The notes beneath the pieces are model-generated. The model was not told the origin of the DNA and ran no database searches. It saw only the letters and a list, made by a program, of their open reading frames with translations. Below are positions 24,847-30,146 of a stretch of 30,146 nucleotides of DNA, piece after piece. The stretch covers positions 1 to 30,146 of the forward strand of contig JBOHLS010000029.1 in the NCBI GenBank assembly GCA_050729835.1, given 5' to 3'. The number at the start of each line of letters is the position of its first letter. Positions within the stretch are counted from its first letter, which is position 1. Origin of the DNA: REEB95 sp050729835. Its GTDB lineage: Bacteria > Pseudomonadota > Alphaproteobacteria > ATCC43930 > CGMCC-115725. Both the position numbers and the translations under genes were made by a program.

Positions 24847-25922
24847 CAGCCTCCCTTTCTCGGATCGAAGGCGTCGCGCACCGCTTCGCCGATGAAAATC
24901 AAGAGGCTGAGCATCAAGGCAAGGACGAAGAACGCGGTCAGGCCGAGCCACGGCGCCTGGAGATTGGCCTTGCCCTCGGCCAGCAATTCGCCCAGCGAGG
25001 GCGAGCCGGGCGGCAAGCCGAACCCCAAAAAGTCGAGTGATGTCAAGGTGGTGATCGAGCCGTTGAGGATGAACGGCAGGAATGTCAGCGTCGCCACCAT
25101 GGCATTGGGCAGCATGTGCCGCCAGATGATCACTGGGTCAGTGACGCCGAGCGCCCGCGCCGCCCGGACGTAGTCGAAATTGCGCGCGCGCAGGAACTCG
25201 GCGCGCACCAGATCGACCAGCGACATCCACGAGAACAGCAGCATGATGCCGAGTAGCCACCAGAAATTCGGCTGGACGATGCTCGACAGGATGATGAGCA
25301 GATAGAGAACCGGCAGGCCCGACCAGATCTCGAGAAAGCGCTGGGCCGAGATGTCGATCAGGCCGCCATAATAGCCCTGGATGGCGCCGGCGGCGACGCC
25401 GATTATCGAGCTCGAGACCGTCAGGGCGAGGCCGAACAGGACGGAGATGCGGAAGCCGTAGATCAGCCGCGCCAGCACATCGCGACCCTGGTCGTCGGTG
25501 CCGAGCCAGTCGACAGAAGAGGGCGGCGACGGCGCCGGCCGGCTGAGATTGAAGTTGATCGTGTCGTCGCCGAACGGGATCGGCGGCCACAGCATCCAGC
25601 CATACGCGTCGATCCGCGCCGCCACCGTCTTGTCGCGATAATCCGCCAGGATCGGCAGGTCGCCGCCAAAGATCTGCTCGGTATAGTCGGTCAGGACGGG
25701 AAAGAACCAGTGGCCCTGATACGACACGATCAGCGGCCGGTCGTTGGCGATGAACTCGGCGAACAAGCTGAGGCCGAACAGCGCCAGGAAGATCCACAGC
25801 GCCCAGAAGCCGCGCCGGTTGGCGGCGAAGCGCAACAGACGATGGTGGGTGACGACGCCGATCGGCAGGCCGAGCAGACGGCGGCGGCCGAGCGGCTGCG
25901 GAATGACGGCGGGCGCGGTCAT
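24846..25922 (-). CDS. yejE: Peptide/microcin C-type ABC transporter permease YejE
   Basis: Inner-membrane permease of the YejABEF importer, 358 residues. One membrane helix near residues 38-58 (FWALWIFLALFGLSLFAEFI) is followed by a periplasmic region of about 100 residues with the Yej-type GGDLPILADYRD and WPPIPFGDDTIN. Five further helices carry the permease domain, with the EAA-type coupling loop VRAARALGVTDPVIIWRHMLPNA near 260. GTDDQGRDVLARLIYG before the second helix is typical of DppC/OppC-class permeases. ATG overlaps the yejB stop as ATGA. Confidence 0.94.
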   Translation of the reverse strand: MTAPAVIPQPLGRRRLLGLPIGVVTHHRLLRFAANRRGFWALWIFLALFGLSLFAEFIANDRPLIVSYQGHWFFPVLTDYTEQIFGGDLPILADYRDKTVAARIDAYGWMLWPPIPFGDDTINFNLSRPAPSPPSSVDWLGTDDQGRDVLARLIYGFRISVLFGLALTVSSSIIGVAAGAIQGYYGGLIDISAQRFLEIWSGLPVLYLLIILSSIVQPNFWWLLGIMLLFSWMSLVDLVRAEFLRARNFDYVRAARALGVTDPVIIWRHMLPNAMVATLTFLPFILNGSITTLTSLDFLGFGLPPGSPSLGELLAEGKANLQAPWLGLTAFFVLALMLSLLIFIGEAVRDAFDPRKGG

Positions 25923-27016
25923 CGGCCGCGCGTCCCGAAATCGATGCGCGGATCGATCACCATGTAGGTCAGGTCGCTGATCAGCTTCATCACCAGCCCG
26001 ACCAGCGTGTAGATGTAGAGCGTCGCGAACATCACCGGATAGTCGCGCCCGAGCGCCGCCTGGTAGCCGAGATAGCCGAGCCCGTCGAGCGAGAAGATCA
26101 CCTCGACGAGGAGCGCGCCGGTAAACAGGATGCCGACGAACGCGGCCGGAAAGCCGGCGATCACCAGCAGCATGGCGTTGCGGAAGACGTGGCCATAGAG
26201 CACGCGGCGCTCGGTCAGACCCTTGGCGCGCGCGGTCATCACGTATTGCTTGTTGATCTCCTCGAGGAACGAATTCTTGGTCAGCATCGTCAGGCTGGCG
26301 AAGCCGCTGATCACTAGCGCGCCCACCGGCAGGACGATGTGCCAGAAATAGTCGAGGATGCGGTGTGGCCAATCGAAGCTCGCCCAGTTGTCCGAGACCA
26401 GGCCGCGCAGCGGGAAGATCGAAAGGTAGCTGCCGCCGGCGAACAGCACGATCAAGAGCACGGCGAAGAGAAACGACGGAATGGCGTAGCCGACGATGAT
26501 GACGCCGCTAGACCAAACGTCGAAGCGGCTGCCGTCGCGCACCGCCTTGCGGATGCCGAGCGGGATCGACACCAGATAGACGATCAGCGTCGTCCACAAG
26601 CCGAGCGAGATCGACACCGGCAGCTTCTGGGCGATCAGTTTGATCACCGGCTGGTCCTGATAGAAGCTCTCGCCGAAATTGAAGGTGAGATAGTTCTTCA
26701 CCAGCAGCAGAAAGCGTTGCGCCGGCGGCTTGTCGAAGCCATAGAGCTTGTTGAGCTCGGCGATGAATTGGGGATCGAGGCCGCGCGCGCCGCGGCTCTG
26801 GTTCGCGGCCTGCGCCGCCGAGGTCGAGCTCAGGCCGAGCTCGCCGCTGCCGCCGGTGACGCGCGATAGCGCGCCGCCTCCAGTGCCCTTGAGCTGCGCG
26901 ATGAGCTGATCGACCGGGCCGCCGGGCGCCGCCTGGACGATGAGGAAGTTGACCAGAATGATCGCGAACAGCGTCGGAACGATAAGCAGGACGCGGCGCA
27001 GCGCATAGGCGAGCAC
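25919..27016 (-). CDS. yejB: Peptide/microcin C-type ABC transporter permease YejB
   Basis: Inner-membrane permease partner of YejE, 365 residues. The start VLAYALRRVLLIVPTLFAIILVNF forms the first helix, followed by QAAPGGPVDQ and a Gly/Ser/Ala-rich periplasmic insert (about 45-85) that is also present in E. coli YejB. GLDPQFIAELNKLYGFDKP then leads into the permease domain, with YVMTARAKGLTERRVLYGHV as the coupling loop and VDPRIDF-like VIDPRIDFGTRGR at the end. The start is a GTG five bases after the yejA stop, with GGAAAT upstream. Confidence 0.94.
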   Translation of the reverse strand: MLAYALRRVLLIVPTLFAIILVNFLIVQAAPGGPVDQLIAQLKGTGGGALSRVTGGSGELGLSSTSAAQAANQSRGARGLDPQFIAELNKLYGFDKPPAQRFLLLVKNYLTFNFGESFYQDQPVIKLIAQKLPVSISLGLWTTLIVYLVSIPLGIRKAVRDGSRFDVWSSGVIIVGYAIPSFLFAVLLIVLFAGGSYLSIFPLRGLVSDNWASFDWPHRILDYFWHIVLPVGALVISGFASLTMLTKNSFLEEINKQYVMTARAKGLTERRVLYGHVFRNAMLLVIAGFPAAFVGILFTGALLVEVIFSLDGLGYLGYQAALGRDYPVMFATLYIYTLVGLVMKLISDLTYMVIDPRIDFGTRGR

Positions 27017-27021
27017 GACGG

Positions 27022-28839
27022 CTATTTCCGCGCGGCCGCGAGCGCGTCGGCGCGCGTCTTGTCGTACCACCAGGTGTTGAGCGCCAGCGCGTAGGGCGGA
27101 TTGGTCTGCGGCCGCCCGAATTTGTTCCAATAGGCGACGCGGAAATGGCCCAGATACCAGTTGGGAATGACGTAATAACCCGCGAGCAGAACGCGATCGA
27201 GGGCACGGGTGCGGGTGACGAGACTCTGCCGATCCGGCGCGGCGATGATCAGGTCGATGAGATCGTCGACGACTTTCGATTTGATGCCCAGATAATTGCC
27301 GTTGCCGGGCTCGGCGGCCGACTGCGACGACCAATATTCGCGCTGCTCATTGCCGGGCGACAGCGATTCGGGGAAGAGCACAACGGTCATGTCGAAATCG
27401 AAGTTGCGCATCCGGTTCTCGTACTGCGCCGGATCGACGGTGCGGACGTTGCAGACGATGCCGATGCGCGCCAGGTTCTGGGCAAACGGCAACACCACGC
27501 GCTCGAACTCCGGCTGGGCGAGCAGGAATTCGAATTCGAACGGCTGGCCTTGCGCGTTGACCAGCTTGCCGTTCTTGACCGTCCAACCGGCCTCCGCGAG
27601 GAGCTTGAGCGCCGCGCGCAAATTGTTGCGAATATCGCCGCTGCCGTTCGTTGTCGGCGCCTTGAACGCCTTAGTGAAGACGTCGTCGGGAATCTGGCCG
27701 CGATACTTGTCGAGGATCGCGAGCTCGTCGGACCCAGGCAAGCCGGACGAAGCGAGCTCGGAATTGGCGAAGTAGCTCTCGGTACGGGTATAGGCGCCGT
27801 AGAACAGCGTCTTGTTGCTCCATTCAAAATCGAACAGATAGCCCAGCGCCTGACGCACCCGGCGGTCCTGGAACAACGGGCGCCGTAGGTTGAAGCCGAA
27901 GGCCTGCATGCCTTGCGGCACCTTGTTCGGAATCTCTGCCTTCTTGATCCATCCCTTGCTCAACGCCGGGCTGTCGTAGCCGATGGCCCAGTTCTTGGCG
28001 ACGTTCTCCAGCCGGATGTCGTAGGCGCCGGCTTTGAACGCCTCGAGCGCCACCGACTGATCGCGGTAGTAGTCGTAGCGGATTTCGTCGAAATTGTAGC
28101 GCCCGACATTGACCGGCAGATTCTTGCCCCAATAATCGGCGACGCGCCGATACACGACGTAGCGGCCCGGCTCGAAGGCGACGAGCTTGTAGGAGCCACT
28201 GCCGAGCGGCGGCGTCAGGGTCGTTTTGCTGAAATCGTGCGTCGACCAATAGGCCTTGGACAAAACCGGCATCTCGCCGACGATCGACGGCAGCTCGCGG
28301 TTCGTCCCGGTGCGAAAGGTAAATCGGACGCGGTGCGCCCCCAGCGCCTCGGCCTTGAGCACGTCGGCGTAATACAACCGGTAGCGCGGGTGGCCTTTGG
28401 TCTTGAGGGTATCGAACGTCCAGACCACGTCGTCAGCCGTGATCGGCGTGCCGTCCCAGAAACGCGCCTGCGGCCGCAAATTGTAGATCACCGATTTCTT
28501 GTTGGGCGCGACCTCGACGCTGGCGGCGACGAGGCCATAGGACGAAGCGGGCTCGTCGTCGGACGACGCCATCAGGGTATCGAACATCAGGTCGATGCCG
28601 GCGGCCGGCACGCCCTTGAGGATGAACGGATTGAAAGAATCGAAGGTGCCGGTCGCCGCGTATTTGATCGTGCCGCCCTTGGGCGCGTCCGGATTGACGT
28701 AGTCGAAATGCTTGAAACCGGGCGGATATTTGAGGTCGCCGAACAGCGACAAGCCGTGGCGCGGTTGACCGAGCGCGGGTGCCGCGATCCCGGGGAGCGC
28801 GACGGCGAGTGCGATGACGAGCGCGAAGAGGCGTTTCAT
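27022..28839 (-). CDS. yejA: Extracellular solute-binding protein of the Yej importer
   Basis: Periplasmic peptide-binding protein, 605 residues, of the SBP family 5 (DppA/OppA-like) YejA branch. MKRLFALVIALAVALPGIAA is a Sec signal with cleavage around ALG-QP. FGDLKYPPGFKHFDYVNPDA with PKGGTIKYAATGTFDSFNP is the characteristic YejA opening. RPQARFWDGTPITADDVVWT is the family-5 signature, and FGFNLRRPLFQDRRVRQALG the central domain. YejA systems take up microcin C and other short peptides and in some Alphaproteobacteria affect resistance to antimicrobial peptides. First of four adjacent yej genes; hisN lies 41 bases upstream on the same strand. Confidence 0.94.
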   Translation of the reverse strand: MKRLFALVIALAVALPGIAAPALGQPRHGLSLFGDLKYPPGFKHFDYVNPDAPKGGTIKYAATGTFDSFNPFILKGVPAAGIDLMFDTLMASSDDEPASSYGLVAASVEVAPNKKSVIYNLRPQARFWDGTPITADDVVWTFDTLKTKGHPRYRLYYADVLKAEALGAHRVRFTFRTGTNRELPSIVGEMPVLSKAYWSTHDFSKTTLTPPLGSGSYKLVAFEPGRYVVYRRVADYWGKNLPVNVGRYNFDEIRYDYYRDQSVALEAFKAGAYDIRLENVAKNWAIGYDSPALSKGWIKKAEIPNKVPQGMQAFGFNLRRPLFQDRRVRQALGYLFDFEWSNKTLFYGAYTRTESYFANSELASSGLPGSDELAILDKYRGQIPDDVFTKAFKAPTTNGSGDIRNNLRAALKLLAEAGWTVKNGKLVNAQGQPFEFEFLLAQPEFERVVLPFAQNLARIGIVCNVRTVDPAQYENRMRNFDFDMTVVLFPESLSPGNEQREYWSSQSAAEPGNGNYLGIKSKVVDDLIDLIIAAPDRQSLVTRTRALDRVLLAGYYVIPNWYLGHFRVAYWNKFGRPQTNPPYALALNTWWYDKTRADALAAARK

Positions 28840-28880
28840 CCCGGCGCTACTTTAGTCGGCGACTCGCGCCGCCGGAATCG

Positions 28881-29663
28881 TTATTTGCCCGCCAGCGTGG
28901 CCCGTGCCGCGGCGGCCAGCGCCGGATCGCCGGCGGCGATCACCCGCCCGTCCGAGCGCAACGACAGCGCCTCGCCGGCCCAATCGCTCATCTCGCCGCC
29001 GGCGCCCTCGATCACCGGCACGAGCGCGCAGTAGTCGTAGGGCTTCAATCCGGCTTCGATCACCAGATCGACGAAGCCGGCGGCGAGCAGCCCGTAGGCG
29101 TAGCAATCGGCGCCATAGCGTGCGAGCTTGACCGCGCCGCGCACCCGCGCGAAGGCCTGGGCATCGGCACCGGCGAACATGTCGGGCGACGTGGCGAAGA
29201 GCGTCGCGCCGCCGAGCGCCGAGCACGCGCGCGTCGCGATCGGCTTGCCGTTGAGGGTGGTCTTGCGGCCGTCGACGCCGAACCAGCGTTCGCGCAGGAT
29301 CGGCTGGTCGATGACGCCGAGCACCGGCATGCCCTTGAACGTCAGCGCGATCAGCGTGCCGAACAGCGGCACGCCCGAGATGAAGGCCTTGGTGCCGTCA
29401 ATCGGATCGATCACCCAGACGTATTCCGCCTCGGGCCGGGTGCGGCCGTGCTCCTCGCCGAGCACGCCATGATCGGGAAAGCGCGCCTCGATCAGCGCCC
29501 GCATCTCGGCTTCGGCCTCGCGGTCGGCGACTGTGACCGGCGTGTTGTCCGCCTTGCTTTCGACGGCGACGCCGCTGCGGAAATAGCGGCGGACGATGGC
29601 GGCCGCCTTGTCGGCGAGCGCGCCCGCAAGTGCCAGATGTGCGGCCGTGACCCGTTCCGTCAT
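28881..29663 (-). CDS. hisN: Histidinol-phosphatase, inositol monophosphatase family
   Basis: A 260-residue Mg-dependent phosphatase that converts histidinol phosphate to histidinol, the penultimate histidine step, in organisms using the HisN-type enzyme. Metal-binding residues are visible: Glu70 in GVLGEEHG, Asp86 and Asp89 in VIDPIDGTKAF, and Asp210 in LKPYDYCALVPVIEG. The Tyr before Asp210 replaces the Trp common in the inositol monophosphatase family. NTPVTVADREAE and RTRPEAEYVW fit HisN rather than SuhB or CysQ, but substrate is inferred. Flanked by the cytochrome gene 12 bases upstream and yejA downstream, all on one strand. Confidence 0.9.
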   Translation of the reverse strand: MTERVTAAHLALAGALADKAAAIVRRYFRSGVAVESKADNTPVTVADREAEAEMRALIEARFPDHGVLGEEHGRTRPEAEYVWVIDPIDGTKAFISGVPLFGTLIALTFKGMPVLGVIDQPILRERWFGVDGRKTTLNGKPIATRACSALGGATLFATSPDMFAGADAQAFARVRGAVKLARYGADCYAYGLLAAGFVDLVIEAGLKPYDYCALVPVIEGAGGEMSDWAGEALSLRSDGRVIAAGDPALAAAARATLAGK

Positions 29664-29675
29664 GGCACCCCTATT

Positions 29676-30146
29676 CTAGGGCGTCGGCGGCTGCTTGCCA
29701 GCGGGCTGCGAGGCGGCGGAGGGCTGATTGCCAGATGACTTTGCCGGCGCCTTCGACAAGGACTGGGGATGATCGCTCAGCGAATTGAGATAGGCGATGA
29801 TGTCGGCGCGCTCCTTGGCCTTCGAGTCGCCGGCGAAGGTCATCTTGGTGCCCGACGCGAAGTGCTGCGGACTGGTCAGCCATTCGTTGAGATTCTCGAA
29901 CGTCCACTTCTGGCCCTTGCCTTTGGTCTTAAGTGCGTCGGAGAAGGCATAACCGTTGCGGCCTTCGGCGATCGGCGAGCCGACGATGCCGTAGAGATTC
30001 GGCCCGATCTTGTTGGGACCGCCTTTGTTGAAGGTGTGACAGGTCTGGCAGACCGCGGTGTGCGCCTTGCCGGCGTCGACGTTGGCGGCCGCCAGCAGCG
30101 AGTCGAGCGATCCAGGGCCGGGCGCGGCGCCCTTGGCAGGCGCCGC
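29676..30146 (-). CDS. c-type cytochrome, C-terminal part (start lies beyond the window)
   Basis: The open frame enters from the right edge and gives 156 residues. An Ala/Pro-rich linker (AAPAKGAAPGPG) precedes a class I cytochrome c domain: VCQTCHTF binds heme covalently (CxxCH), GGPNKIGPNLYGIVGSPIAE and GYAFSDALK follow, WTFENLNEWLTSP comes next, and GTKMTFAG supplies the Met ligand. The fold and motifs match cytochrome c2/CycM-type electron carriers. The linker before the domain suggests an N-terminal membrane anchor outside the window, as in CycM-like proteins. After the domain is a Ser/Pro/Gln-rich tail of about 25 residues. hisN starts 12 bases after its stop. Confidence 0.9.
   Translation of the reverse strand, partial: AAPAKGAAPGPGSLDSLLAAANVDAGKAHTAVCQTCHTFNKGGPNKIGPNLYGIVGSPIAEGRNGYAFSDALKTKGKGQKWTFENLNEWLTSPQHFASGTKMTFAGDSKAKERADIIAYLNSLSDHPQSLSKAPAKSSGNQPSAASQPAGKQPPTP

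Noticed and set aside
26819..26885. Gly/Ser/Ala-rich stretch in yejB taken as an insertion or repeat
   Set aside because: YejB proteins, including the E. coli one as I recall it, carry a low-complexity segment at the same place.

Overview
The window is a gene-dense, GC-rich stretch of bacterial chromosome. Gene content and order (secA opposite a parvulin-argJ-mutT group, aroK-aroB opposite xerD, and a comF-grxC-nitrilase-DUF1178 block) point to an alphaproteobacterium, most likely Rhodospirillales or a close relative. This is inferred from gene order and protein families; there is no rRNA gene in the window to confirm it.

Layout. The left edge carries the first codons of an IS630-type transposase reading out of the window, followed by a small ribbon-helix-helix protein. 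Next is a minus-strand shikimate operon, aroK-aroB-DUF2889. Opposite it run a tiny membrane protein, a large secreted protein of unknown function, the recombinase gene xerD and the acetyl-CoA carboxylase gene accA. accA converges on a minus-strand unit made of an HtrA/Deg-type periplasmic protease and an OmpR-type response regulator; no histidine kinase is present in the window. secA follows on the same strand. Its promoter is interleaved with a promoter facing the parvulin-argJ-mutT-lipoprotein genes. A BioC-like methyltransferase then faces a frameshifted comF, which is followed by grxC and a nitrilase-family hydrolase. Two minus-strand genes (a DUF2892 membrane protein and a small methyltransferase) separate these from DUF1178 and pgk. 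After pgk come an isoprenylcysteine-methyltransferase-like membrane protein of lower GC, a glutathione S-transferase, and an M17 aminopeptidase paired with a DUF2628-like membrane protein. The right end is one long minus-strand unit: a c-type cytochrome (cut by the window edge), hisN, and a complete yejA-yejB-yejE-yejF peptide ABC importer.

How it works together. This is mostly housekeeping: aromatic amino-acid synthesis, the first step of fatty-acid synthesis, chromosome dimer resolution, Sec export with periplasmic folding and quality control, arginine and histidine synthesis, glycolysis, and peptide uptake and turnover. I saw no CRISPR array, tRNA, rRNA, prophage or defence island, and I do not claim an undescribed system. 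The points most worth checking are an AT-rich operator-like repeat and a terminator-like hairpin in front of the htrA-response regulator unit, hairpins at gene ends whose loops hold the stop codons, the doubly frameshifted comF, and the unknown membrane/secreted protein pair before xerD. No gene-free stretch exceeds 300 bases; the longest are 187 bases before htrA and 226 bases between secA and the parvulin gene.
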